From VAZQ01 sp963756715 (GTDB lineage: Bacteria; Pseudomonadota; Alphaproteobacteria; Rhizobiales; Xanthobacteraceae), in assembly GCA_963756715.1 (NCBI GenBank), contig CAVWOV010000044.1, forward strand, positions 1-64,000: 64,000 nt of DNA, read 5' to 3'. Shown in pieces: positions 17,052 to 28,526 of this stretch. Positions within the stretch are counted from its first letter, which is position 1. Every line of letters begins with the position of its first letter. A model generated the notes under the pieces. It ran no database searches. It saw only the letters and a list, made by a program, of their open reading frames with translations, and was not told where the DNA came from. The position numbers and the translations under genes are program-made.

Positions 17052-18388
17052 CGTGTCTGCGAGGTCTGCTGACTGCTCTTCGAGGTGGCGTCGGAGGTCT
17101 TCGGCGCAGGCTTCTTGGTCTTCGTTCGTGCTGCCGGAGCACCATCGGAATGCGCAGTCGCTTTCGACGCGCCGTCCTTGTCCTTCTCGGATGTGGACTT
17201 GGCCGCCGCCTTGCTCCCCGATTTCGATTTCGTTTTGGCCGACTTGCTTGTCTTCTTCGGCTTCACGTCGGCCGTCGTGGGGATCGGATCGCCGGGCTTG
17301 CGCGCAGGGCCGGTATAGACCACGACCGGCTGGACCATCCCCCCCTCCTGCAGCAGCGAGGCGCCCTTGGTCTTGGCGCGAAGGCTGGAGAGGAAGATGC
17401 CGTAAGGCGAATCGGGACTCTGATTGACGCCGAGCGCTTCGTCCTCGTCCTCCGTCGCCTGACGCTTGCGGTGGCTGCCGCACATCTCGTCGCGCAGATT
17501 GGGCGGCGGCTCGTTGATCGGCTGTAGCGAATCGACGGTACCGAGCGACGGCATCAGCCAGCCGAGCGCGTTGTTGCGGCTGTTGAAGCCGCGCTCCAGC
17601 AGTTGCGCGGCCTTCATGACGCGCGCCTGCGAGGACGATGCTCCCAGCACGACGGCGATCATCCGTTTGCCGTCGCGTGTCGCGGACGCCACGAGATTGA
17701 AGCCCGAGGCGCAGATAAAGCCGGTCTTCATGCCGTCGGCGCCCGGATAGCGGCCGATCAGCGAGTTATAGTTCCGCAGCACCGACTTCCCCATTTTGAT
17801 CGCGGGGATGTGCCAGAAATAATCGTATTCGGGGAACTCGTGAATGAGCGCGCGGGCGAGGATCGCGAGATCACGCGCCGAGGTGATCTGGTCGTCAGCC
17901 GGCAGGCCGTTCGGGTTGACGAAGCTCGACTGGATCATGCCGAGGCGGCGCGCATTGGCGTTCATCTGTTCGGAAAAATTTTCGATCGAGCCGGCGACGC
18001 CTTCCGCGAGCACCACCGCCATGTCATTCGACGAGCGCACCAGCATCATCTTCAGTGCGTTTTCGATCGTGACCTGAGTGCCGACCGGAAATCCCATCTT
18101 GACCGGCTGCTGGGCCGCAGCGTTCTGCGAGACCTTGACCGCGGTGTCGAACGTGATTCGGCCTTCCTTGACCGCGCGCAGCGTCACGTAGGTCGTCATC
18201 AGCTTGGTGACAGACGCCGGATACCACTGATGTCCGGCGTTCTCGGCATGGATGACCTTGCCGGATTCCGCATCGATGACCAGCAACGCTTCCGACGATG
18301 CGCGCGTTGCCGCGAGCGCGCTTGCCGCCATAGCGACGGCCGCACATATCAGGATTCGCGAGACGCTGGATCGACAAGCATGTGACAA
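17048..18388 (-). CDS. D-alanyl-D-alanine carboxypeptidase (PBP5/6 type, peptidase S11) with a long basic tail
   Basis: This periplasmic enzyme trims the terminal D-Ala from peptidoglycan stem peptides. The serine-acylase motifs are all present (numbered from TTG 18388): SVTK at 59-62, SSN at 119-121 and KTG at 221-223. A hydrophobic signal (RILICAAVAMAASALAATRA) precedes the catalytic domain. The last 110 or so residues are a low-complexity stretch of Lys, Ser, Thr, Ala and Pro instead of the usual amphipathic anchor. The start is uncertain: TTG 18388 gives a normal signal peptide, GTG 18532 adds 48 unlikely residues. It is followed without a gap by the CobW-type gene. Confidence 0.87.
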   Translation of the reverse strand: MSHACRSSVSRILICAAVAMAASALAATRASSEALLVIDAESGKVIHAENAGHQWYPASVTKLMTTYVTLRAVKEGRITFDTAVKVSQNAAAQQPVKMGFPVGTQVTIENALKMMLVRSSNDMAVVLAEGVAGSIENFSEQMNANARRLGMIQSSFVNPNGLPADDQITSARDLAILARALIHEFPEYDYFWHIPAIKMGKSVLRNYNSLIGRYPGADGMKTGFICASGFNLVASATRDGKRMIAVVLGASSSQARVMKAAQLLERGFNSRNNALGWLMPSLGTVDSLQPINEPPPNLRDEMCGSHRKRQATEDEDEALGVNQSPDSPYGIFLSSLRAKTKGASLLQEGGMVQPVVVYTGPARKPGDPIPTTADVKPKKTSKSAKTKSKSGSKAAAKSTSEKDKDGASKATAHSDGAPAARTKTKKPAPKTSDATSKSSQQTSQTR

Positions 18389-18641
18389 GAGTCGCGGTCC
18401 GCTTTGCAGAGTGCGCCTGGGAAACTCATGACAACAGACGGTGTTAAGTCTGTCCGGCGTGTTGGTGCAGGCCCGGGGCAACTGAAAGGCAAAGCACGGC
18501 GCCCCCGGCTTCCATGCGCCCCTGCCGTTCACCTGCCATTCATGCTAAAGGAAAGCGTCCAAAATTCGGCAGGTTAGGAACCTAATCTGTCGCGATTCCG
18601 GCACAACCGGCTTGAATCGTGTTCATCGCAGGAAAACAGCC

Positions 18642-19808
18642 ATGACTGCTTGCATCGTCGGATGGGCCCATACCGCATTTGGCCGGCTCGAAGGCGAAAC
18701 CGTCGAGAGCCTGATCGTGCGGGTCGCGATCGATGCGCTGGCCGACGCCGGCATCGCGCCAGGGGACGTCGACGAGATTCTGCTGGGCCATTTCAACGCC
18801 GGCTTCTCGGCGCAGGACTTTACGGCGTCGCTTGTGCTGCAGGCTTCGCCGGAGCTGCGCTTCAAACGCGCCATGCGGGTCGAGAACGCCTGCGCCACCG
18901 GATCGGCCGCGGTGCATCAGGGCATCAAGGCGATCGAAGCAAAATCCGCACGCATCGTGCTCGTCGTCGGCGCCGAGCAGATGACCACGACACCGGCGGC
19001 CGAGATCGGCAAAAATCTGCTCAAGGCCTCCTATGTGCGTGAAGAGGCCGACATCGAAGGCGGCTTTGCGGGCATCTTCGGCAAGATCGCGGGACTTTAT
19101 TTCCAGCGCTGGGGCGACCAGTCGGATGCGCTGGCGCGCATCGCCGCCAAGAATCACAAAAACGGCGTCGGCAATCCTTACGCGCAAATTCGCAAAGACT
19201 TGGGCTACGAGTTCTGCCGCACCGAGAGCGAGAAGAATCCGCGCGTGGCGGGGCCGCTCAAGCGTACCGACTGCTCGCTGGTCTCCGACGGCGCCGCCGC
19301 GGTCGTGCTGGCGGACGTCGGCACGGCACTCAAGCTCGGCAAGGCGGTGGCATTCCGCGCGGCCGAGCACGTGCAGGACTTCCTGCCGATGTCGAAGCGC
19401 GACATCTTGAAGTTCGAGGGCTGCACGCAGGCCTGGCAGCGCGCGCTCGCGAGCGCCGGTGTCGCGCTACCGGATCTTTCGTTCGTCGAGACGCATGATT
19501 GTTTCACGATTGCCGAACTCATCGAGTACGAGGCGATGGGGCTCGTGCCCGAAGGGCAGGGCGCGCGCGTGGTCGCGGAAGGCTGGACCGAAAAGACCGG
19601 CCGCTTGCCGGTCAATCCATCGGGCGGGCTCAAGTCCAAGGGCCATCCGATCGGCGCGACCGGCGTGTCGATGCACGCGATCACCGCGATGCAGCTCACC
19701 GGCGCGGCCGGCGACATGCAGGTGAAGGATGCCCGCCTCGGCGGCATCTTCAATATGGGCGGCACCGCGGTTGCCAACTACGTGAGCATCCTGGAACGGA
19801 TCAGGTAG
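18642..19808 (+). CDS. Thiolase family protein (acetyl-CoA acetyltransferase-like)
   Basis: This 388-residue thiolase carries the nucleophile Cys84 in ENACATGSAA, the mid-domain ETHDCFTIAELIEYE segment, and the GHPIGATGVSMH histidine motif. The NPSGGLKSKGHPIG wording places it with SCP2/acetyl-CoA acetyltransferase-like thiolases rather than classical PhaA. It joins or cleaves acyl-CoA chains. ATG 18642 is preceded by GCAGGAAAACAG, a fair ribosome site; an upstream in-frame ATG at 18612 adds ten doubtful residues. It stands alone, ending at a palindromic element shared with the convergent exporter gene. Confidence 0.9.
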   Translation: MTACIVGWAHTAFGRLEGETVESLIVRVAIDALADAGIAPGDVDEILLGHFNAGFSAQDFTASLVLQASPELRFKRAMRVENACATGSAAVHQGIKAIEAKSARIVLVVGAEQMTTTPAAEIGKNLLKASYVREEADIEGGFAGIFGKIAGLYFQRWGDQSDALARIAAKNHKNGVGNPYAQIRKDLGYEFCRTESEKNPRVAGPLKRTDCSLVSDGAAAVVLADVGTALKLGKAVAFRAAEHVQDFLPMSKRDILKFEGCTQAWQRALASAGVALPDLSFVETHDCFTIAELIEYEAMGLVPEGQGARVVAEGWTEKTGRLPVNPSGGLKSKGHPIGATGVSMHAITAMQLTGAAGDMQVKDARLGGIFNMGGTAVANYVSILERIR

Positions 19809-19860
19809 CGCGGTCTTTGCATACGATTATCTTTCGATGGCCATCTGCTATGACCTCCGC

Positions 19861-19951
19861 CGTCATGCCCGGCCTCGCGCCGGGCATCCACGTCTTTCGT
19901 TGCCCGTCGCGAACCAAGTCGTAGATGGCCGGGACGCGCCCGGCCGTGACG
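19861..19951. repeat. Composite palindromic intergenic element between convergent genes
   Basis: The element begins CGTCATGCCCGGC and ends CCGGCCGTGACG, so the outer ends are near-complementary. Inside, GCCCGGC and GCCGGGC form a short hairpin, and a second hairpin lies around GGCCGGGACGCGCCCGGCC. This is the kind of extragenic palindrome found in many copies in Bradyrhizobium-type genomes. It sits between the thiolase stop and the NdvA stop and probably also serves as a two-way terminator. Confidence 0.6.
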
Positions 19952-19981
19952 AACAAGCATGCGCTCAAGTCGCAAAGAGCG

Positions 19982-21781
<1,800 letters not shown>

Positions 21782-22074
21782 GAGGCCGACTTCGGCAAAC
21801 GCAAGATACTAACTCCCCGGACGGTGCAGTTTATCCCAGCGTGTCGCAGCCGCAATGCCGCCTTCGGTATACCAAACCGTGAGTATAATATTTGCCGATT
21901 TCGATCTTGCTGACAACGTTTATTGCGGAACAGGCACAAATCCGGATTGACCGCCTGCAGGACAGACGTGAGTATACGCTCAAGTCGAATTTGAGTGCTC
22001 TTGTTTGCTTTCTTCGAGGGCCATCATCGACAGGGCGGCCAGGTTCTTCTGGCAATCAGAGTTGCTGAGGCGGC

Positions 22075-22992
22075 ATGTTGAACATTCCGACCGACTTGAT
22101 GCGAACTTTGGTGGCGGTTGTTGACCTGCGGAGCTTCACCAAGGCGGCGCAATCGTTCGGCGTAACGCAGCCGGCAGTGAGTGCGCAGATCAAGAGGCTG
22201 CAATTTCTCCTTGGCTATGAACTGCTCGACAAGAGCGCCCCGGGCGTGTGTCTGACACCGCGCGGGCAGGAGGTCGTCAACGCCGCACGGCGGATGCTGT
22301 CGATCAACGATCAGATTCTGAGCCTGAATAGTGGTGGTCCGATGCTGCAGACCTTGCGCCTCAGCATTCCGGGCGATGCCGCCGGCGCCCGCATTCCGGC
22401 GATGCTGGCCGGCTTCCGCAAGCGCTGGCCGTTTATCCGCTTTAACGTCAGCGGCGGCAGCTTCGACGAAGTTGTGCGGGGCCTCAAGCAGGGTGATCTC
22501 GACCTCGCGGTTACGGTCGGGAAGTCCGAGCCCACGATCGAAGCGCGTCATCTGTGGACCGATCAGGCGGTTTGGGTCCGCAGCGACGCGACACGGCTCG
22601 ATCCGCTCGGACCGGTTCCGATCGTTTCGTTCGGTGAGGATTGCTCATGCCGCCTTATCGCGCAGCAAGCGCTCAATCGCGTTGGACGCGATTGTGAATT
22701 CGTCTACACCGCACGCAGCATTGGGAGTCTCGAAGCCGCGGTGAATGCCGGGCTTGGAGTCATGGTGCTGCCGCGCAGCCGCGTCGGGCGGACGAGCCTT
22801 TCGATCTGGCGCGACGCGCCATTGCCGGAACTGCCACACCTTTACTGCGGGGTGTTTTTGCGGGAGGGCGGCAACTGGGAGGCGCTTGAACAACTCGCCG
22901 ATGAGATTGCGACGGTGCTACGTCCCAAGCTGGAAGTGACCGAAGGCGGGATGTCGCCGGCGCCTGCGGCCAGGATGTCCGGGGCCGGCTAG
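22075..22992 (+). CDS. LysR-family transcriptional regulator
   Basis: This 305-residue regulator has the winged helix at residues 1-65 (DLRSFTKAAQSFGVTQPAVSAQIKRL) and a periplasmic-binding-like effector domain after about 90. LysR proteins usually control a divergent neighbour. Here that would be the NdvA exporter across a 293-base AT-richer gap, but no clear T-N11-A box was singled out. ATG 22075 follows a TGAGG ribosome site. Downstream is a gene-poor stretch, so its target is uncertain. Confidence 0.9.
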   Translation: MLNIPTDLMRTLVAVVDLRSFTKAAQSFGVTQPAVSAQIKRLQFLLGYELLDKSAPGVCLTPRGQEVVNAARRMLSINDQILSLNSGGPMLQTLRLSIPGDAAGARIPAMLAGFRKRWPFIRFNVSGGSFDEVVRGLKQGDLDLAVTVGKSEPTIEARHLWTDQAVWVRSDATRLDPLGPVPIVSFGEDCSCRLIAQQALNRVGRDCEFVYTARSIGSLEAAVNAGLGVMVLPRSRVGRTSLSIWRDAPLPELPHLYCGVFLREGGNWEALEQLADEIATVLRPKLEVTEGGMSPAPAARMSGAG

Positions 22993-23806
22993 TTCGCTTC
23001 GTGCAGTCTATCTAACACTGCAACTGGCGTCGAACTTGCGAGCCATCGTACATTCGCGTCAGCTCGATGCGCGCGAATGTTCCAACCGTTCCTTCGGCTC
23101 GAATCGATCAAGGCCATGGAGACGATTTCGTTCGGCTCACCGCTGCAACAGTGAATATAGAGAGTCAGGTCACAGGAGATTCCGCCATGGATTGCGCCCG
23201 GTGCATTGAACATGAATGTGCCCGCCGGGCGATGACGCGCCCTGCGGTGTCATAATATGCAGCTTCCATGATGTAGACTTCTTCGCCGAGTTCCGACGCT
23301 TTTCCTACGATCTTCCATGCCTTTCCCGACGGGGCCTTATAGTCGGAAATCACGGTAAGGCCGTGGTTGTGTTTTCGCAGGACTCTACGCCATCGGCCGT
23401 AATCGCGGCCGTCTGACCATATGACGTTGTAGGTTGCGGGTTCCCAATCGCCCCGGTAGGACCTACTTCGAAGCTTTTCCAAACGGTGTCGATCATGTCC
23501 TGCTCCGCGTTGTGTTTCGTGAGTGGAGTGGATTTGACATTTGCTGCCACTTTGCCGCGAGTCCGCCAAACACGCCGTTTTCTGTTTGAGTGCTTAAAGA
23601 TATGCTACGGTGACGGCCGAAGTGTCGGCGTGGAAACACGCGTCGCATGCGGTCGCCGCTTCAATGATTTCTAGGATGGCCGCGATGTCGCGCGCTTGAC
23701 GATAAAAGTGACTAATTGGCCGCTATAATCCAGATGAGAATCTGAGCAGAGATCGACTGCTTCGATGGCGAAGCGCGCGGATGGGCCAGCACACATCTGC
23801 GCCCGT
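22993..23806. other. Gene-poor stretch between LysR and the NMT1-like binding protein
   Basis: About 800 bases without a convincing gene. Base composition is less GC-rich than elsewhere and codon use in all six frames is poor. The only candidate is a weak minus-strand frame at 23165-23569, listed separately. No RNA gene, insertion sequence ends or clear repeats were seen. It could be the remains of an inactivated gene or a transferred fragment. Confidence 0.4.
23165..23569 (-). CDS. Doubtful hypothetical protein
   Basis: The frame stays open for 134 codons; only the second half (SDGRDYGRWRRVLRKHN, then SGKAWKIVGKASELGEEVY) looks like a folded protein. The first 40 residues look unlike coding sequence. 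A neighbouring frame starting at ATG 23550 (MAANVKSTPLTKHNAEQD) could supply the N-terminus if a shift occurred near 23455. I recognise no family. It may be a small real gene, a broken one, or chance. Confidence 0.25.
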   Translation of the reverse strand: MADSRQSGSKCQIHSTHETQRGAGHDRHRLEKLRSRSYRGDWEPATYNVIWSDGRDYGRWRRVLRKHNHGLTVISDYKAPSGKAWKIVGKASELGEEVYIMEAAYYDTAGRVIARRAHSCSMHRAQSMAESPVT

Positions 23807-24928
23807 TCAGTGCACCTTGCGCTCGTCAAATGGCGGCAGAAACGAGGAGTCGAAAACGTCCGCCGGCTTTGGCTTGACCTTGAACGTATGGGTCAGGGCA
23901 AGTTGCCCGAGGGCTTCCTCCAGCCGCGCCGCATCGACCGCGCCGTAGCCGTCGGTTTTGACTTCCGGTGTGACGATGTTGTCCTTGATTGCCATGCGCA
24001 GGCGCGCAAGTTCGACTTCTTTTTTTGCAGGATCCTCGCGTTTGACGATCAGGTCGACGGCATCAGCGGGCCGCCGGATCGTCTCCTTCAGGCCTTTCAG
24101 GTAGGCGCTCAGGAACGCTTTGACCGCCTCCGGTTTCTCGGCGGCGAATTTGGGGTTCACGATGATGGCATTGCCGTAGAGCTTGAGGCCATAGTCCGGC
24201 ATCGGCAACAGCACGATATCGTCGACCGGTACGCCGCGGTCCTTGAGGTCGACGTAGATCCGGAACGAGAAGCCAAGCGCGGCGTCAAGCTGGCCGGCGG
24301 CGAGCATTGGTGCGCGCACCGGAATCGCAATGGTCTCGATTTTTACCTTCGATGCATCGATGCCATTGAGCTTGGCGAATAGCGGCCATTCGCCAACCGT
24401 CGTGCCGTTGGGCGGAGCGCCGAGCTTCTTGCCTTCAAGCTGCTTGGGTTCGGTGATGCCGCGGCTCTTGCGCGTCACGATCGCATAGGGCGGCTTGTTG
24501 TAGACCATGAAGACCGCCTTCACCGGCACCGTGGGATTCTGTTCGCGATGTCTGATCATCGAATTGATATCGGCGAACGCCATGTCGTAGTTGCCGGACG
24601 TGACGCGCGTGATCGCCTCAAGCGGCGTGGCGGCCTCGTCGATGGTCACATCGAGCCCGGCAGCCTTGAAGTAGCCCCGCTCCTGGGGAAGGACAAACAT
24701 CGCGGACGGTCCTTCGAGACGTCCATCGAGCGAAAATCGGACCCGGGTGCCGGTGGCGGGCGGGGCGTTTTGGGCGGGTGCTGGAGCGGCGACGGCAGGC
24801 TGCGCCTTGGCCGGTGCGCTCGGATTTGGTGTGGTCGGGGTCTGCGCGCCGGCCGGTACCGCGAAGGCAAATGCCAAGGCGAGCAGATGGCCGGGCCGAC
24901 CGAGCCGGATCAGTTGAAGGAGGCCCAT
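23807..24928 (-). CDS. NMT1/SsuA-like ABC substrate-binding protein, orphan
   Basis: This 373-residue exported protein is related to nitrate/sulfonate/thiamine-precursor binding proteins. A signal peptide (LLALAFAFAVPAGA) is followed by an unusual spacer rich in Pro, Ala and Gln (residues about 30-60), then the family core LDGRLEGPSAMFVLPQERGYFKAAGLDV, TSGNYDMAFADINSMI and KLGAPPNGTTVGEW. ATG 24928 with GGAGG upstream is preferred. No permease or ATPase adjoins. It is divergent from putA across 244 bases. The ligand is probably a small organic solute. Confidence 0.87.
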   Translation of the reverse strand: MGLLQLIRLGRPGHLLALAFAFAVPAGAQTPTTPNPSAPAKAQPAVAAPAPAQNAPPATGTRVRFSLDGRLEGPSAMFVLPQERGYFKAAGLDVTIDEAATPLEAITRVTSGNYDMAFADINSMIRHREQNPTVPVKAVFMVYNKPPYAIVTRKSRGITEPKQLEGKKLGAPPNGTTVGEWPLFAKLNGIDASKVKIETIAIPVRAPMLAAGQLDAALGFSFRIYVDLKDRGVPVDDIVLLPMPDYGLKLYGNAIIVNPKFAAEKPEAVKAFLSAYLKGLKETIRRPADAVDLIVKREDPAKKEVELARLRMAIKDNIVTPEVKTDGYGAVDAARLEEALGQLALTHTFKVKPKPADVFDSSFLPPFDERKVH

Positions 24929-25172
24929 GCTACGCCGTACTCCCTTTACGCCTACGTCGGCTCCGGCAGGCCCATCGTGATTCTTGCTGATTGCAGAGAA
25001 AAGAACATGATCGCACAAAGAGCAAGGCGAGATCGCGGCTTGAACCAATCCATCACACAATTGCGAACATTTGGCGAGGCGCGGTCATCGGGGACGGCGC
25101 ATTTTTCTTGCGGGCGTCGGTGCCCCCATCGCTGTTAAGACTAACGGTAACGCACGACCAAGTGAACGGTTC

Positions 25173-28100
25173 ATGACCCACGGTGTGCCCCAAGATACGC
25201 ACGCTCCCGCCGCATCGGATGCACCGGCCGGACCGGTGTTCAGCGCGCCCTATGCGCCGCCCGACGAACAGGTTGCGGCCGAACTGCTCGGCGAGGCGCG
25301 CCGCTCCGCCGCCGCCGAGGGACGCATTGATGCCGCGGCAACGCGGCTGATCGAAGGCATCCGCGCGCGGGCCGGCGGTCTCGGCGGGATCGAGGATTTC
25401 CTGCACGCCTATTCCCTGTCCACCAAGGAGGGGCTCGCGCTCATGGTGCTGGCGGAAGCCTTGCTGCGTGTGCCCGACTCCGCCACCGCCGACCGGCTGA
25501 TCGAGGACAAGCTCGCGGCGGGTGACTGGTCGGCCCAGGAGGTGAGGTCGAACGCGCTGCTCGTATCGGCATCCGCCTGGACGCTCGGTATCACCGCCCG
25601 CATCATCCAGCCCGGCGAGACGCCGGACGGCATCGTCGACAGTCTGGTCAAGCGGCTCGGCGTGCCGGCGGTACGCGCCGCGACCCGTCAGGCGATGCGG
25701 CTCCTGGGCTCCCACTTCGTACTGGGGCAGACGATCGAGGAGGCGCTGCAGCGCGCCGCACGCTACCCGGGCCGGCGCTACTCCTTCGACATGCTGGGCG
25801 AAGGTGCGCGCACCGCTGCCGATGCCGGCCGCCACTTCGACGCCTATGCGCGCGCCATCGACGCCATCGGTGCGAGCGCGGGCGAGGGTGCGCTGCCGGA
25901 CCGGCCGGGGATCTCGGTCAAGCTGTCCGCCCTGCATCCGCGATTCGAGGCGGTTTCTCGCGACCGAGTATGCGCCGAACTCGTACCGAGGTTGTTAGAG
26001 CTGGCGCGCCTCGCGCGTAACTTCGACCTCAACTTCACCGTCGATGCCGAGGAAGCCGACCGGCTCGAACTCTCGCTCGAGGTAATATCGGCGGTGCTGG
26101 CCGACCCATCGCTGCACACCTGGGAGGGCTTCGGGCTGGCGGTGCAGGCTTATCAGAAACGCGCGCCGGCGGTGATCGACTGGCTCGCCGAGACCGGACG
26201 CGCGTTCGGCCGCCGGCTAATGGTGCGGCTGGTCAAGGGGGCCTACTGGGACACCGAGGTCAAACGGGCGCAGGAGCGCGGCCTTGCGGACTATCCGGTT
26301 TTCACCCGTAAACCCATGACCGATCTATGCTTTGCGGTCTGTGCGCAGAAATTGCTGAGCGCGCGGCCGATTCTTTATCCGCAATTCGCCACCCACAACG
26401 CGCTCACCGTCGCGTGCGTGATCGAGGCTGCCGGCGGCGTCGCCGGCTATGAGTTCCAGCGCCTCCACGGCATGGGCGAGGTGCTCTACGACCTGCTGCT
26501 CGCCGAGCAGCCGAACGCTGCGGTGCGCGTCTATGCGCCGGTCGGCGGCCACCGCGACTTGCTCGCCTATCTGGTGCGGCGGCTCCTGGAGAATGGCGCC
26601 AATTCATCCTTTGTGTCGGTGGCGGCCGACCCGGCCGTGCCGATTGCCACAATCCTCCGGAGACCGCAAAGCTGGATCGGCGACGTCGAGCATGCACGTC
26701 ATCCGAAAATTCCCTTGCCGCGCGACCTCTATGGCCCATCCCGGCGTAATTCGGCTGGTGTCGAATTCGGCGACCGGGCGAGCCTCAGCTCGCTGCTCGC
26801 GGACGTTCGCGACGCCACGGTGCCGACGCAGGCGGCGCCGCTGATCGACGGGATCTCGCGTCCCGGCGCCGAGCGGCCGGTCGTGTCGCCAATTGACGGC
26901 AGGGCAATCGGCAGCGTGCGCGAAGGCGACGATGCGGTCGCTGCGGCCGCCATGGCGGCGGCAGCGGCCGGCTTTGCCCGCTGGAGCGCGACCCCGATCG
27001 AAATCCGCGTCTTGGCGCTCGAACGCGCGAGCGACCTACTCGAAGCGCGGCGCGGCCGTCTCATTGCGCTGTTGCAGTCCGAAGGCGGCAAGACGCTCGA
27101 CGACGCGGTCGCCGAGGTGCGCGAATCGGTCGACTTCTGCCGCTACTACGCGGCCGAAGCGCGGCGCTCGCTGCAACCCGAGTCGATGCCAGGACCGACC
27201 GGCGAGTCGAACGAGCTTTCGTATCGTGGGCGCGGTGTCTTCGTCTGCATCAGTCCATGGAACTTTCCGTTGGCGATCTTCCTTGGCCAGGTGAGCGCCG
27301 CGCTGGTTGCCGGCAATACGGTGGTGGCGAAGCCGGCCGAGCAGACTCCGCTGATCGCGGCGGAAGCCGTTCGCATTCTGCACGAGGCTGGCATACCGGC
27401 ACATGCGCTTCATCTGGTGCCCGGCGACGGCAAGGCCGGGGCAGCGCTGGTCGCCGATCCGCGCGTCGCGGGCGTTGCGTTCACCGGCTCGACCGAAGTG
27501 GCGCGGGCGATCAACCGCGTGCTGGCGGCAAAGGAGGCACCGATCGTGCCGCTGATCGCCGAAACCGGTGGCATCAATCCGATGATCGTGGACGCCACCG
27601 CGCTACCCGAGCAGGTGACCGACGACGTCGTCACCTCGGCGTTCCGCTCGGCCGGCCAGCGCTGCTCGGCGTTGCGGCTGCTTTGTGTGCAAGAGGATGT
27701 TGCCGATCCAATCCTCGAGATGATCGCTGGCGCAGCGCAGGAACTGGTGCTCGGCGATCCGCGCGTGCCGTCGACCCATGTCGGGCCGGTGATCGATGCT
27801 GAGGCGAAGGAGAAACTCGACGGCTGGATCGCCAATATGGCCAGTCGGCGTCGCGTTCGTTTTTGCTGGGACAAGGTCCATGCGATGCCCGCGGCCGGAA
27901 CCTACGTGCCGCCGGCGATCATCGCGCTAGACCGAGCATCCGATCTTAAGGAAGAGGTGTTCGGGCCAATCCTTCACGTCGTGCGCTGGCGCGCCCACGA
28001 ACTCGACCGGTTGCTCGATGACATCGCCGGGAATGGCTATGGCCTTACGCTCGGTATCCACTCCCGCATCGACGCGACCGTCGAGCACATTGTGACGCGG

Positions 28101-28304
28101 CTTGGCAACGGAAATGTCTACGTTAACCGCAACATGATCGGCGCAGTGGTCGGCACGCAGCCGTTCGGCGGCACCGGATTGTCCGGTACCGGCCCGAAGG
28201 CCGGCGGGCCGAACTATCTGCGCCGCTTCACCAACGAGCAGGTGGTGACGATCAACACTGCCGCGGCGGGAGGAAATGCCAGTCTGCTGGCGGTGGAAGA
28301 GTAG
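25173..28304 (+). CDS. putA: Bifunctional proline dehydrogenase / glutamate-gamma-semialdehyde dehydrogenase
   Basis: This 1043-residue enzyme oxidises proline to glutamate in two steps. The FAD-dependent proline dehydrogenase barrel covers roughly residues 100-480 (VKLSALHPRFE, NFTVDAEEADRLELSLE, MVRLVKGAYWDTEVKRAQ). The NAD-dependent aldehyde dehydrogenase covers about 540-1020, with FTGSTEVAR, the general-base motif AETGG and catalytic Cys831 in GQRCSALR. There is no N-terminal ribbon-helix-helix, so this is a short, non-autoregulating PutA. ATG 25173 fits the family; the frame is open earlier to 25071. The divergent binding-protein gene lies 244 bases upstream. Confidence 0.95.
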   Translation: MTHGVPQDTHAPAASDAPAGPVFSAPYAPPDEQVAAELLGEARRSAAAEGRIDAAATRLIEGIRARAGGLGGIEDFLHAYSLSTKEGLALMVLAEALLRVPDSATADRLIEDKLAAGDWSAQEVRSNALLVSASAWTLGITARIIQPGETPDGIVDSLVKRLGVPAVRAATRQAMRLLGSHFVLGQTIEEALQRAARYPGRRYSFDMLGEGARTAADAGRHFDAYARAIDAIGASAGEGALPDRPGISVKLSALHPRFEAVSRDRVCAELVPRLLELARLARNFDLNFTVDAEEADRLELSLEVISAVLADPSLHTWEGFGLAVQAYQKRAPAVIDWLAETGRAFGRRLMVRLVKGAYWDTEVKRAQERGLADYPVFTRKPMTDLCFAVCAQKLLSARPILYPQFATHNALTVACVIEAAGGVAGYEFQRLHGMGEVLYDLLLAEQPNAAVRVYAPVGGHRDLLAYLVRRLLENGANSSFVSVAADPAVPIATILRRPQSWIGDVEHARHPKIPLPRDLYGPSRRNSAGVEFGDRASLSSLLADVRDATVPTQAAPLIDGISRPGAERPVVSPIDGRAIGSVREGDDAVAAAAMAAAAAGFARWSATPIEIRVLALERASDLLEARRGRLIALLQSEGGKTLDDAVAEVRESVDFCRYYAAEARRSLQPESMPGPTGESNELSYRGRGVFVCISPWNFPLAIFLGQVSAALVAGNTVVAKPAEQTPLIAAEAVRILHEAGIPAHALHLVPGDGKAGAALVADPRVAGVAFTGSTEVARAINRVLAAKEAPIVPLIAETGGINPMIVDATALPEQVTDDVVTSAFRSAGQRCSALRLLCVQEDVADPILEMIAGAAQELVLGDPRVPSTHVGPVIDAEAKEKLDGWIANMASRRRVRFCWDKVHAMPAAGTYVPPAIIALDRASDLKEEVFGPILHVVRWRAHELDRLLDDIAGNGYGLTLGIHSRIDATVEHIVTRLGNGNVYVNRNMIGAVVGTQPFGGTGLSGTGPKAGGPNYLRRFTNEQVVTINTAAAGGNASLLAVEE

Positions 28305-28326
28305 CTTAGAGCGGGACGGTCCTGTC

Positions 28327-28366
28327 ACACTTGCGCATATCGGTGATGCCAATGTGCGCAATGTGT
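28327..28366 (+). terminator. Hairpin after putA, possible terminator
   Basis: ACAC-TTGCGCA (28327-28337) pairs with TGCGCAA-t-GTGT (28355-28366) across 17 bases. It lies 23 bases past the putA stop. There is no clear T-run after it, so if it terminates it may need Rho or act as an mRNA 3' end stabiliser. Confidence 0.4.
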
Positions 28367-28526
28367 CTCGTTAAGTACTGTCACGGGGCTTATGGCCCAG
28401 ACATGTTGCGTCGTCGTTGCCCTCCGGCGAGTTTGGCCAAGTTTCATACGCCGGTGCGACCTCGTCGCCCGCACAGGACCACATTCGTCGGTACACTCTT
28501 CGCCAGATGGGGTTATGGTATTCGAC

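Noticed and set aside
17100..17300. Possible repeat region rich in CTT/GCC
   Set aside because: It is the coding sequence of the Lys/Ser/Thr/Ala-rich tail of the carboxypeptidase, with no exact repeat unit.
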